64,000 bases of DNA from CAWEQO01 sp963811225 (GCA_963811225.1 CAWEQO010000011.1:62001-126000), one strand, 5' to 3'; numbered from the stretch's first letter, positions 36,632 to 45,295 are shown. The notes: generated by a model not told the origin, from the sequence alone. A program made the numbers and translations.

Positions 36632-36673
36632 TTACAGAGAGAGAGCATCTTACGACCGCTGCTCTCTCTGTAA
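36632..36673. terminator. Hairpin after ABC exporter operon
   Basis: TTACAGAGAGAGAGCA pairs with TGCTCTCTCTGTAA, allowing a two-base bulge, 6 bp past the stop. No T run follows; AAAAG follows instead. Confidence 0.5.
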
Positions 36674-36696
36674 AAGCACAAGTTTCAAATTTTTTA

Positions 36697-36725
36697 TTGA
36701 CAGGTGGGTAGAGCCATGTTAGAAT
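36697..36725 (+). promoter_or_regulatory. tRNA-Glu promoter
   Basis: TTGACA, a 17-bp spacer and TAGAAT end 17 bp before the tRNA 5' end. This is a near-consensus sigma-70-type promoter, as expected for a stable RNA. Confidence 0.8.
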
Positions 36726-36742
36726 TCTGCCCGTCCCAATAA

Positions 36743-36815
36743 GCCCCCATCGTCTAGTGGCCCAGGACGTGGCCCTCTCAAGGCCAAAACAGGGGTTCGA
36801 GTCCCCTTGGGGGCA
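36743..36815 (+). tRNA. tRNA-Glu (anticodon CTC)
   Basis: A full cloverleaf of 73 bases: acceptor GCCCCCA/TGGGGGC, anticodon arm GGCC-CTCTCAA-GGCC with anticodon CTC, and T arm GGGG-TTCGAGT-CCCC. The encoded 3' end stops at the discriminator A. A terminator follows directly, and the 3' half of this tRNA is partly repeated twice downstream. Confidence 0.93.
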
Positions 36816-36846
36816 TAAACCGTCGAAAGGCGGTTTTTGCTTTAAA
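36816..36846 (+). terminator. tRNA terminator (first of three copies)
   Basis: AAACCG-TCGAAAGG-CGGTTT followed by TTGCTTT, directly after the tRNA. The same sequence recurs at the end of each downstream tRNA-like repeat. Confidence 0.75.
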
Positions 36847-37067
36847 TGGCCCTCTCTCCCATCGAGGGATGATAAAGGCCAAAACAGGGGTTCCAGTCCC
36901 TGCTTCGCCCTTGTTGGGGGCATAAACCGTCGAAAGGCGGTTTTTGCTTTAAATGGCCCTCTCTCCCATCGAGGGATGATAAAGGCCAAAACAGGGGTTC
37001 CAGTCCCCCTGCTTGCGCCCCTTTGGGGTTGGGGGCATAAACCGTCGAAAGGCGGTTTTTGCTTTAA
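36847..37067 (+). repeat. Two tandem tRNA-Glu-derived repeat units (107 and 114 bp)
   Basis: Each unit begins TGGCCCTCTC, the 5' side of the tRNA anticodon arm, and reproduces the tRNA 3' half, its acceptor end TGGGGGCA and the terminator. The differences from the real tRNA are consistent. About 18 bases (from TCCCATCGAGGGATGAT) are inserted in the anticodon loop, TTCGA has become TTCCA, and 17-24 bases are inserted between the T arm and the acceptor strand. Units span 36847-36953 and 36954-37067. They lack the 5' half and cannot be functional tRNAs. No protein gene is credible in 36816-37257. Confidence 0.85.
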
Positions 37068-37070
37068 GGA

Positions 37071-37278
37071 ACTTGACATCCTATGTAGATAAGACACGTA
37101 GCCCCAGACATCCCTGTCTGGGGTATTTGCGACAGGAATGCCGAGAGAGTGGGGGAGCATGTAGCCCCAGACATCCTCGCGCAGCACCCTGTTAAGGGCT
37201 GCCTGGGGTAAGCTGGGGGGCACAAACCGCCTTTCGGCGGTTCGTGCTTTAAGCGACTTGACATCCTATGTAGATAAG
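37071..37278. repeat. 23-bp direct repeats bracketing a hairpin-rich segment
   Basis: ACTTGACATCCTATGTAGAT continues with AAG in two exact 23-bp copies, at 37071-37093 and 37256-37278. Between them lie two copies of GTAGCCCCAGACATCC (37098-37113 and 37161-37176), a hairpin CCCCAGACA/TGTCTGGGG, and a terminator-like hairpin AACCGCC/GGCGGTT near 37224-37243 resembling the tRNA terminator. The DUF1638 gene apparently begins inside the second 23-bp copy. Confidence 0.8.
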
Positions 37279-38043
37279 TTTAAGATAAGTAATCGTATCC
37301 TCACTTATGATCATCAACAAGATGGGGGCTGCTTCTTGACCGCATCGGCCGTGTTGGATCCCTGTGCGCCCTTATACACTACCAGACGGCGCTTGATCGC
37401 TTGCGCCACCGTCATCGAAGAGATGACCGGCTGGCTGCCTGCGGATGTGCAGCCCGAGGTCCTGGATTTCGGCCTGCATCTTCATCCCGAAAAATTGCGT
37501 GAAGCCCTGCAATCTAAAGTTGATGAAGCCAGCGCTGAGGCGGATGTACTGCTGCTCGGATATGGTTTATGCTCCATGGCGGTCATTGGCCTGCAGGCGC
37601 GCTCTGCCTATCTGGTGATCCCCCGCGTCGATGATTGCATTGCGATTTTCCTCGGTTCTTGTTCAGCGTATCGAGAACAAGCCAAAAAGGAACCCGGGAC
37701 CTATTACCTGACGAAAGGCTGGATTGAGGCCGGCGATACACCATTTGAGGAGCACAAAGCCCTGGTTAAGAAATACGGTGATGCCAAAGCGCGCAAGATG
37801 ACGCAGTTACTGCTGAAAAACTACCGGCGTCTGGCGTTCATCAATACCGGGCAGTACGAGATCGAGCGTTACCGTGAATATGCCCAAGATACCGCCCTGG
37901 CCTTCGATCTGGGTTTTGAGGAGATTGATGGCTCGCCTGCGCTGATGCAAAAGATGGTCACCGGTCCGTGGGACAATGAGTTTATCGTTGTGGCGCCCGG
38001 TGAAACGGTCAAATATATCAATTTTGCCCAATCAAACCCTTAA
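37258..38043 (+). CDS. DUF1638 protein of the corrinoid methyl-transfer cluster
   Basis: Cytoplasmic protein of up to 261 residues. The conserved part starts at RRRLIACATVIEEM and includes LLLGYGLCSMAVIGLQ, VIPRVDDCIAIFLGS, GTYYLTKGWIEAG and LAFINTGQYE. This matches DUF1638, which often accompanies corrinoid methyltransferases and may bind or deliver a substrate or cofactor. The frame opens with a TTG at 37258 inside a repeat; GTG at 37351 is another option and neither has a ribosome site, so the N-terminus is uncertain. It is the first gene of a four-gene set. Confidence 0.78.
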   Translation: MTSYVDKFKISNRILTYDHQQDGGCFLTASAVLDPCAPLYTTRRRLIACATVIEEMTGWLPADVQPEVLDFGLHLHPEKLREALQSKVDEASAEADVLLLGYGLCSMAVIGLQARSAYLVIPRVDDCIAIFLGSCSAYREQAKKEPGTYYLTKGWIEAGDTPFEEHKALVKKYGDAKARKMTQLLLKNYRRLAFINTGQYEIERYREYAQDTALAFDLGFEEIDGSPALMQKMVTGPWDNEFIVVAPGETVKYINFAQSNP

Positions 38044-38151
38044 AGGATGTGCAACGCCTTTGAGGGCTTTATTTTTCAAAGCGCCTTTCTATACGAATAC
38101 ACTTACAACCTCTCATAGACCCGAACGTTTTTTTGCTGGAAAGGAGATACG

Positions 38152-38772
38152 ATGTCAAGAGAATTGATCGAGGCCATTATTGAAATGCGCGAAGATGATG
38201 CCACTGCGATCGCAAAAAAGCAGCTCGATGAAGGCACGGACCCGCTGGTCGTGCTGGATGACTGCCGCGAAGCAATGGACATCGTCGGCAAGCGTTTCGA
38301 ATCCGGGGAAGCCTTTATCCCGGAACTAATTATGACTGGGGAAATCCTGGCCCAGATTTCTGAGATCGTCAAGCCGCACCTCAAGCCTGCAGAAGAGAGC
38401 AAGAAGCAGAGCAAAGTCGTGCTGGGCACTGTCCAGGGCGATATCCACGACATTGCCAAAGATATCGTTGGCTTCATGCTGGATGTGAATGGGTTTGAAG
38501 TCATTGACCTGGGCGTGAATGTTGCGCCGGAGAAATTTGTTGAAGCGGTCAAGCAGACTGGGGCTAAGATCGTTGGATTGAGCGGCTTCCTGACGCTGGC
38601 CTTCGAGCCCATGAAAACTACGGTTCATGCGTTGAAGGAAGCCGGTTTGGCGGACGTCAAGGTGATGATCGGCGGCGGGCAGATTGACGAGAATATCCGC
38701 CAATACACCGGCGCAGATGCCTACGGCAAGGACGCTATGGCCGCCGTTGCCCTCGTAAGAAGCTGGTCATAG
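38152..38772 (+). CDS. Corrinoid (B12-binding) methyl-carrier protein
   Basis: A 206-residue protein like MtaC/MttC. The helical cap domain (about 1-85) is followed by a Rossmann B12 domain with GTVQGDIHDIAKDIVG, where His99 is the lower cobalt ligand, then VIDLGVNVAPEKFVEAV and GLSGFLTLAFEPMKTTV and VMIGGGQIDE. AAAGGAGATACG precedes the ATG. It would carry a methyl group between the UroD-like methyltransferase and an acceptor such as tetrahydrofolate. Confidence 0.92.
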   Translation: MSRELIEAIIEMREDDATAIAKKQLDEGTDPLVVLDDCREAMDIVGKRFESGEAFIPELIMTGEILAQISEIVKPHLKPAEESKKQSKVVLGTVQGDIHDIAKDIVGFMLDVNGFEVIDLGVNVAPEKFVEAVKQTGAKIVGLSGFLTLAFEPMKTTVHALKEAGLADVKVMIGGGQIDENIRQYTGADAYGKDAMAAVALVRSWS

Positions 38773-38783
38773 GAGAGTGAAAA

Positions 38784-40109
38784 ATGTTTGTCAGGCCCGA
38801 TAATTGGAATCAGTTGTCTCCGCTGGAAAGACGAAAAACGCGCCTCGATACGTGGCAGAATGCCCCGGTAGCGTTTATCAGCCCGGAAGCCGAAACGAGT
38901 TACAAAGAGCGGATCGACCGTCTGCGCAAAATATACGACATGGAGCCGCACGATCGCCCGATTGCCGATCTCTTTATGGGCGCGAATGAATACGTCGTGC
39001 GGCGCAAAGGAATTCAGGGCAAAGACATCGTCTACAACCACGAGAAGCTGCGCGAACCTCTCCTGGAGTTCCACAATCAATTCCAGCCGGACTCCTCGGT
39101 TGCGCCCCTGCCCTATCCCGGTCAAGTGATGGATATGCTGGATTATCAGAGCTATATCTGGGGCGGGCAAAAACTGCCCGACGATCTGACGATCCAGGCA
39201 GTTGAGGGCGAATACATGCTGGGCGACGAATACAAAGAGTTCGCTGCCGACCCTACCAATTTCTGGATGAAAAAATATCTGCCGCGGGTGATGCCTGCGC
39301 TTGCGCCGCTGGCGATGCTCACCGAGCTGCCGCGTGTTTCAGAAAATGTGGACATCATCGACCTGGTTTTGCCCTTCGGCACGCCGCCTTTCCAGGCCAT
39401 GCTGAACACTTTGATGGAAGCCGGCAATGCGTTGATGAAGATGTTGGGAGTTGTCGGGCAGACATCGGCGATGATTGCGGGGTCTGGTTTCCCCAGCATG
39501 GGCTACAATATTGTCAAGACTCCCTTTGACTATCTTGGCGACACCGTGCGCGGCACGAAAGGCATTCTGACAGATATGTTCCGCCGCCCCAACGATTTGT
39601 TGGCCGCGACGGAAGCCTATGTGCCTGTCTTGATCAATGCCGCGGTCAATGCCAGCGACCGGAACGGCGCACCGGCTGCGCTGTTTGTGCTGCATAAAGG
39701 CGCGGACAGTTTTATGTCGCGCGCCCAGTTCGAGAAGTTTTACTGGCCCACCTGGAAACAGGTGATGATGGGCCTATATAAAGAAGGGATCACCAGCTAC
39801 CTGTTTATCGAAGGGTCATACAACAACCGCCTGGATTACCTGGCAGAAATGCCGGAAAAGTCTCTGGTGTGCCATTTTGATAAAACCGATATGCGCCAGG
39901 TGAAAGAGGTCTTAAGTGATAAGTTCATCATCGCCGGTAACGTGTCCGCCTCCTTGATGACGGCCGGTACGGTCGATGAAGTTCGCGCCTGCTGCGCCGA
40001 ACTGGTTGAGCTGTTCGAAGGGACGAGTTATATCATGGCGCATGGGTGCTATTTCGAAGAGACCACCGATGAAAAGCTGTGCGCCTTTATGGATTCAGTG
40101 AAAAAGTAG
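38784..40109 (+). CDS. UroD-family methyltransferase of the corrinoid system
   Basis: A 441-residue protein of the uroporphyrinogen decarboxylase/MtaA-CmuA superfamily. It is longer than MtaA and has an N-terminal extension (SPLERRKTRLDTWQNAPVAFISPEAE). Recognisable parts are FMGANEYVVRRKG, LPFGTPPFQAMLNTLMEAGN and the TIM-barrel end FIIAGNVSASLMTAGTVDEV. The HxC zinc motif of MtaA is not evident; EGSYNNRLDYL occupies that region. This is 11 bp after the corrinoid protein gene. It probably demethylates an unknown methylated compound (methoxyaromatic, methylamine or thioether) onto the corrinoid. Confidence 0.85.
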   Translation: MFVRPDNWNQLSPLERRKTRLDTWQNAPVAFISPEAETSYKERIDRLRKIYDMEPHDRPIADLFMGANEYVVRRKGIQGKDIVYNHEKLREPLLEFHNQFQPDSSVAPLPYPGQVMDMLDYQSYIWGGQKLPDDLTIQAVEGEYMLGDEYKEFAADPTNFWMKKYLPRVMPALAPLAMLTELPRVSENVDIIDLVLPFGTPPFQAMLNTLMEAGNALMKMLGVVGQTSAMIAGSGFPSMGYNIVKTPFDYLGDTVRGTKGILTDMFRRPNDLLAATEAYVPVLINAAVNASDRNGAPAALFVLHKGADSFMSRAQFEKFYWPTWKQVMMGLYKEGITSYLFIEGSYNNRLDYLAEMPEKSLVCHFDKTDMRQVKEVLSDKFIIAGNVSASLMTAGTVDEVRACCAELVELFEGTSYIMAHGCYFEETTDEKLCAFMDSVKK

Positions 40110-40140
40110 CCTGGAACTGGCCTATCGCCAATTGACATTC

Positions 40141-40173
40141 AGGTGGGGCGCACTCCTGAAGTGCGCCCCACCT
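40141..40173. terminator. Hairpin between UroD-like and activator genes
   Basis: Perfect 14-bp arms AGGTGGGGCGCACT and complement, loop CCTGA, followed by CTTAGG. It could partly terminate the operon before the activator gene, which is needed only in catalytic amounts. Confidence 0.6.
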
Positions 40174-40227
40174 CTTAGGTTCAAGTTCCGGCTTGAGCCC
40201 CTATGAATTCCCGGAGGTTCTTCAAGC

Positions 40228-42003
40228 ATGTTCCATATCGACTTTGAACCTGTTGGACGACGCGGACTTTGCAAAAGCGATCAATCCTTGCTGGAAAGCG
40301 CGCGCGAACTCAATGTAGACATTATCAGTCTGTGCGGTGGGGTCGGAAGCTGCAACCACTGCAGAGTTCAAATCATCGCCGGGAAGGTTTCGAAACTTAC
40401 ACTGGAAGAAGAAGCGGAGCTTGCAGTCGGCGAGCTTGCCCAGGGTTATCGGCTTGCCTGTCAAACCTATCCTCTCAGCGACGTCAAAGTGCTCGTTCCG
40501 CCCGAATCGCTGACGGCGCCCCAGCGAACGCAGGTGGAGGGATTGGAGGTGAACGTCCCTCCAGAGCCCCCTGTCCGTTCCAGCGAGGTCCAGCTTTCCC
40601 CACCGACCCTTGACGCCGCCATTCCAGACGACGCCAACCTGCTGGCTGCGCTCGGGCTTCCCACCGGCAGCATTGATTTTCACCTCCGGCAAAGTCTTTC
40701 CCGCCAGCTGCGGGCCTTAAACTGGCGCATCTCTGCGGCTGTGCGCGGGAATGAGGTTGTCGCCCTGGCTGCTCCGGGCACGCGCTGGGTTGGCCTGGCC
40801 GTCGATATTGGCACGACAAAAATCGCAGCCTACCTGGTTGAGATGTCCACCGGTAAAACCCTGGCATCTACAGGGGTGATGAACCCGCAGATTGCTTACG
40901 GTGAAGATGTGATCTCGCGCATCGTGGCTGCCGGTAAAAGCCCGGAGGGATCGAGCAAATTGCAGATGCTGCTGGTTGAGGTCGTCAATCAGCTCGCCGC
41001 CCATCTGTGCGCGGAAATTGGCGCTGCCCAGGATCAAATTGTGGAAGCCGTCGTCGTTGGAAACACCGCCATCCATCACCTGTTTTTGGGTCTACCCGTC
41101 AAACAGCTGGGGCTGGCCCCCTACGTTCCGTCCACCAGCTCCGCCGTCGACCTCAAAGCCTATGAAATCGGTTTGCAATTGGCTCCAGGCGCCTACCTGC
41201 ACCTGCTGCCAAATGTGGCCGGTTATGTGGGAGCGGACCATGCAGCCATGCTGCTGGCAACTCGTACCGCCGAGGCAGAAACGACCACCCTTGCCATCGA
41301 TATCGGCACCAATACCGAGATTTGCCTGAACCACAAAGGCAAGCTGACCAGCGTCTCGTGCGCCTCTGGCCCGGCTTTCGAAGGCGCACATATCAAATTT
41401 GGGATGCGGGCTGCGCCGGGAGCCATCGAGCACGTACGCTTGGAGAATGGCCGTCTTGAAATCCAGACCATTGGCTCGCAACCGCCAATCGGGATATGCG
41501 GTTCCGGGCTGCTGGATGCCGTCGCCCAGCTGCGGCTGAACGGCCTGCTGGACCGAGGGGGGCGGATGTGCGAAGACCCTCGAATCCAGAAAGGACCCCC
41601 GGCAGAATTTGTCCTGGCCGAGCGTCCCGGTCAGGAGCCGATTACAATCACGCAGAAAGACGTGCGTGAACTGCAGCTCGCCAAAGCCGCCATCCGGGCC
41701 GGGATCCAGGCGCTTGTGAAGGCTGCCGGTCTGATCGAAACGGATATCGAGCAGGTGGTGATCGCCGGGGCCTTTGGCACCTTCATCGATGTGAGCAGCG
41801 CCGTAGCGATTGGGATGCTGCCGCCCTTGCCGCTGGAGCGTTTCTCCCAGGTCGGCAACGCGGCCGGAACAGGCGCGCGCCTGGCGCTGGTTTCACTTAC
41901 CCAGCGCGCTAAAGCCGCCGAGATCGTCCGGCGGGATGGTTACATCGAACTGGCCGGCGTCCCGAATTTCCAGCGGATGTTCGCTGAAGCGGCGTTTTTA
42001 TAA
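40228..42003 (+). CDS. RACo-like corrinoid protein reductive activator
   Basis: ATP-dependent reductive activator of the corrinoid protein, 591 residues. The N-terminal 2Fe-2S ferredoxin-like domain has Cys36, Cys42, Cys45 and Cys78 (LCGGVGSCNHC and RLACQT). A linker follows, then an ASKHA ATPase domain with VDIGTTKIAAYLVE, VVVGNTAIHHLFLGL, LAIDIGTNTEI, ICGSGLLDAVAQL and VVIAGAFGTFID (the DUF4445 region). It repairs Co(II) to Co(I) during turnover. GGAGG lies ten bases before the ATG. Confidence 0.93.
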   Translation: MFHIDFEPVGRRGLCKSDQSLLESARELNVDIISLCGGVGSCNHCRVQIIAGKVSKLTLEEEAELAVGELAQGYRLACQTYPLSDVKVLVPPESLTAPQRTQVEGLEVNVPPEPPVRSSEVQLSPPTLDAAIPDDANLLAALGLPTGSIDFHLRQSLSRQLRALNWRISAAVRGNEVVALAAPGTRWVGLAVDIGTTKIAAYLVEMSTGKTLASTGVMNPQIAYGEDVISRIVAAGKSPEGSSKLQMLLVEVVNQLAAHLCAEIGAAQDQIVEAVVVGNTAIHHLFLGLPVKQLGLAPYVPSTSSAVDLKAYEIGLQLAPGAYLHLLPNVAGYVGADHAAMLLATRTAEAETTTLAIDIGTNTEICLNHKGKLTSVSCASGPAFEGAHIKFGMRAAPGAIEHVRLENGRLEIQTIGSQPPIGICGSGLLDAVAQLRLNGLLDRGGRMCEDPRIQKGPPAEFVLAERPGQEPITITQKDVRELQLAKAAIRAGIQALVKAAGLIETDIEQVVIAGAFGTFIDVSSAVAIGMLPPLPLERFSQVGNAAGTGARLALVSLTQRAKAAEIVRRDGYIELAGVPNFQRMFAEAAFL

Positions 42004-42030
42004 CACGGGTTTGCTTGTATAATATCCCCC

Positions 42031-43629
42031 ATGATATCTGCTGCCCAGAAATGGTATGCAATGTGTGGGCTGCTGCTGGCTGCCATCTATTTCGCTGTCT
42101 TCTGCTTTCCCAACTCGGCCGCTTCGGTGGATATCAACATGGTTCGGGCCCTGACGCCCGACGAAGGTGTGCCCCTCCCCTACGTGTTCGATATGATCCA
42201 GCGGGCTGAGACGGTCAAGCAGGCTTTGATCAACTTCGCCTTTTACGATTACTACTTCTACGGCTACCCGCATTTCGCCCTTTCGGCGCTGGCGCTGCTG
42301 CCGCTCTCACTGGCCGGAAAGCTGGGCGACATGCCGCTGGTGATGCTCACCCTGCGCCAGATGGTCAGCGTGCTGCCTATGCTGCTGGCCGTGCTGGGAC
42401 TGGTCGCCCTACAAACCGGTTTCCGCTCTTATAAATCGATCGTGCTGCTGATCTTGCTCCTGAGCGTGCCGGCCCTGGTGCAGAACAACTTCTGGTGGCA
42501 CCCCGACAGTCTGGCCTTCCTCTTCATGGTGGCGGCAATCTTCTTCCTCAATTACGACCATCTGCGCTTCGGGCGCAGTTTCTACTTGGCGGCGGCCATG
42601 AGCGGGATCGCCGCCCAGGTCAAGGGCATCGGCTTTTACTTCTTCCTGGCGGTGGCTGTGTACCTGCTGATCGGGCTGATTGGGAAAAAAGCACCCCTGC
42701 CGCGACTGGCTCTGGCCTCGCTGGGATTCCTGGTCGTGATGGCCGCGGCTTACTTCGCCGCCAACCCCATCCTGATCTATCCGGGCGTGCGGCGGCGCTT
42801 CTTCACAGTCATGAGCGAGCAGTCCCGGCTGCTCACCCAAGGCTACGAAATCGCCTATGGTCGCGGGCTGCAGGCCGCCTGGCCGCTTGCGCGCAAAAAC
42901 TTTGGCCGGGCAGTCTTTCTGCTGGTGGCGCTCGGTGCGGCGCTCTGGGGAACTTTCCGTGGACCACGCCGCCTGCTGCACGCCATCATCCTGGCCTGGG
43001 CGCTGCCCCTGACCGTGATGGTCTTCTTCCTGATCCATTTCAAGCCGCAGTACTGGCTGCCGGTGATGCTGCCGCTCTTCTCCTGCCTCGCCGTCGCGCT
43101 GCCCGAGCGCTTGCCGAGGATAACGGACTTAAAATCCCTGGCGCGGCACGCATTGCCCTGGATAACGGCGCTGATGATAGTATATCAGTTTGCCCTGTTT
43201 ATTCGCACAGATGGGCGCGATTACAACAGTCAGCTGCACCGCGCCGAGAACAACGCCTCGATCGCCTTCGCCACGGATGCCGCCAGGGCCCTGGCCCCGC
43301 TCGATGGCCGGGATATCCACATTTACCGTGAAACCAACATGTACCTGCCTGCGCGCGCCAACTGGTCCACCGAGGGTATCTTTGAAATGCTGGACTACAG
43401 CTATATCACCGAGCGCAACTTTGACGTGGCGATGGTCATGCAGCAGCGAATTGGCGATTACCTCAACCCAAACGCCAAAGCCATCGATGCCGATGCGCTG
43501 ACCAGGAGCCGGTTGTTCTACCATGACGCCGACCAGGGCGCTTTGCAGGGTTATACCTTGGTTTTCCGCAATGGCTTCGGCCTGATCTTTGTGAAGAATA
43601 AGCTGTACCAGGAATACTTCGCCCCTTGA
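42031..43629 (+). CDS. GT-C-type integral membrane glycosyltransferase
   Basis: A 532-residue protein with about ten hydrophobic helices between residues 10 and 390 and a soluble C-terminal region. An early acidic motif DINMVRALTPDEG sits in the first periplasmic loop, as in dolichyl-phosphate-mannose or ArnT-like GT-C enzymes, and VQNNFWWHPDSLAFL follows the fourth helix. The sugar donor and acceptor are unknown. TATAAT at 42018-42023 lies only 8 bp before the ATG, with a weak -35 (TTTTTA), so the message may be leaderless. Confidence 0.78.
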   Translation: MISAAQKWYAMCGLLLAAIYFAVFCFPNSAASVDINMVRALTPDEGVPLPYVFDMIQRAETVKQALINFAFYDYYFYGYPHFALSALALLPLSLAGKLGDMPLVMLTLRQMVSVLPMLLAVLGLVALQTGFRSYKSIVLLILLLSVPALVQNNFWWHPDSLAFLFMVAAIFFLNYDHLRFGRSFYLAAAMSGIAAQVKGIGFYFFLAVAVYLLIGLIGKKAPLPRLALASLGFLVVMAAAYFAANPILIYPGVRRRFFTVMSEQSRLLTQGYEIAYGRGLQAAWPLARKNFGRAVFLLVALGAALWGTFRGPRRLLHAIILAWALPLTVMVFFLIHFKPQYWLPVMLPLFSCLAVALPERLPRITDLKSLARHALPWITALMIVYQFALFIRTDGRDYNSQLHRAENNASIAFATDAARALAPLDGRDIHIYRETNMYLPARANWSTEGIFEMLDYSYITERNFDVAMVMQQRIGDYLNPNAKAIDADALTRSRLFYHDADQGALQGYTLVFRNGFGLIFVKNKLYQEYFAP

Positions 43630-43646
43630 TGGTTCCTGACTGCACC

Positions 43647-43732
43647 GCGCGCGCAAACGTGGTTGTTATTTTTGTATGGGGCAGGGCTGCGGCCCTGCCC
43701 CATACAAAAATAACAACCACGTTTGCGCGCGC
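43647..43732. terminator. Perfect 41-bp inverted repeat between convergent genes
   Basis: Two exact 41-base arms (43647-43687 and 43692-43732) around the loop TGCG. The arms begin GCGCGCGCAAACG and end GGGGCAGGGC, with an internal TTATTTTTG. It occupies nearly all the space between the glycosyltransferase stop and the stop of the opposite gene at 43738, so it should act as a bidirectional terminator. It is far longer than needed for that. Confidence 0.85.
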
Positions 43733-43737
43733 CAGCC

Positions 43738-45073
43738 TTAACGCTCGTTCTCAATCCTGGGCATAAACCAGACCAGATCGCGCTCGTCGACCCTGTCCCC
43801 AAAAATGTTGATACTCAAGGTGAAGCGGACTTTTTGACCGGCGAACTGAGAAAGATCCAGATCGATCCCTTCCATCCTATCTTGATCCGTTTGCCGCCAC
43901 CTTCCAAGCAGGTCTCGCTGACCTTCGCTGTTTTCGTAACCGACCGTGAAAATTGTGTCGCAGTACGGGCCGTGGTCCTGGCAGCCAACTTTGGCTTTGA
44001 AGTGATCCCCCTCTTCAATTTCCAGCATCGGGAACTCTCCGGAGATCGAACCATAATCGGAAGTGGAGTGCAGCCAAATCGCATCCCCGCTCGATTTTAA
44101 CGCCCTTGATAGATGGATCGCTTACCGTGCGCACGGCAGCCGTATGCATCTCGGATCCCTCGTGACACTCAATTTGATTCGATTGGTACTCCCCCCACTG
44201 CGCTTGGCTGCAGCTCTCAGTAAAACTGAAACCCTGATCGGGCAAACCCGGGGTCGCCGCAACCGCCCACTCCGTAGCTTCGGCAACCGGTGTTTTTGTC
44301 AACGCTGCGCTGACGGTCTCCGCTGCCGCCGTCGTCCAATAAGTCGCATCCTCGTTTGCTGCGTTCGGCGTTCGTAGAAATAGGGGAATCAACCACAACC
44401 CAAGGATGGAAATAAGACACAGCGCCGGCAGGGCCAGCAAGAGCACTTGAACTTTTGAAAATGAGGGGCTTCCAACGCTCCGGCGCTTGCTCTTTACCTT
44501 TTCTTTGATTGGCCAGATCGCGCTGGCCAGAATCGCAGCGCCAAGGCCGCCGCCCAGCACGATGAATGGGAATAGAAGTGCGCCCCAGCCAACTCCTATT
44601 TGCTCCCACTTCCAAAGGAGGCCGGCGTGGTCCATAGCATAAATGACGTTATCCCTTCCCTCTCCCCTATAAGTAAGCACTTGAACGCATGAGACCATGT
44701 CCTTGGGAGCATTGGAAATCAGCGAAAAGGCGACCCCTTTCGGATCGCAGGGCTCCGGAGCAGGGTTACTTAAGATCGCGTCCGGTATCCAGGATTCCTC
44801 TTGCGGACTGGCCGGAGAGCTGAATACCCGGCCATCCGATAAACGAATGTAAACGCGCCAGAAGTCGCCATAAACCACCGCTTGCGTGCCCTGCGGCGCT
44901 TGCATGACCGGCTGCCAGCGTTGAAAAACATCCATCAAGACCATCAGTGTGACTGCACAGGTCAGGCCGGCGCCGACAATCCCAGACAGGATTAAAAAGC
45001 GGATCAAGCGTTTTGTGGAGGCAGGTTTTGCTGCTGGTGGATTCGCTGCAGTGATTTCAGGTTGAGAGGTCAT
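43738..45073 (-). CDS. Membrane protein of unknown function (frameshifted)
   Basis: I do not recognise a family. If repaired it is 444 residues: a cytoplasmic Pro/Ala/Thr start, a transmembrane helix (FLILSGIVGAGLTCAVTLMVL), an extracellular segment with two cysteines (DPKG...MVSCVQV), two more helices (WGALLFPFIVLGGGLGAAILA and VLLLALPALCLISILGLWLIPLFL), then an extracytoplasmic domain. That domain starts SFTESCSQAQWG and continues in another frame from about 44093 with SGDAIWLHSTSDYGSISGEFPML. One extra A in the run at 44093-44100 explains the break. The result resembles a carbohydrate-binding-like beta domain, but this is a guess. Confidence 0.65.
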
Positions 45074-45121
45074 TGTTATGGTTTGCCAGAAAAAGGACGA
45101 GAGGATAGGCTTATTATACAG

Positions 45122-45153
45122 AAAGCGAGCTGCTGTTGCCAGCAGCTCGCTTT
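45122..45153. terminator. Hairpin, 14-bp perfect arms
   Basis: AAAGCGAGCTGCTG, loop TTGC, then complement. It lies at the end of the epimerase fragment and upstream of the gene starting at 45073. Confidence 0.6.
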
Positions 45154-45184
45154 GCAGGATAGGGTAATCGCATCAAAAAAAGAT

Positions 45185-45217
45185 CCCTCCGTCCCATGCG
45201 GAGCATGGGACGGAGGG
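45185..45217. other. Hairpin, 15-bp perfect arms
   Basis: CCCTCCGTCCCATGC, loop GGA, then complement, at the edge where epimerase homology ends. It may mark the deletion junction or a fused downstream terminator. Confidence 0.55.
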
Positions 45218-45295
45218 GATGTAGTTGACACCCCAGCGCCCTGGCGACGCTGCCGCCGATGAAGCCGCTCGCTCCGCTAACCAGGGCTCTCATGC

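Noticed and set aside
36816..37067. CRISPR-like repeats
   Set aside because: Units are tandem, over 100 bp, tRNA-derived and lack regular spacers or cas genes.
36471..37223. A 250-codon minus-strand frame and a 111-codon plus-strand frame across the tRNA repeats
   Set aside because: Their sequences are translations of the tRNA-derived repeats and of the ABC gene end; no coding signal.
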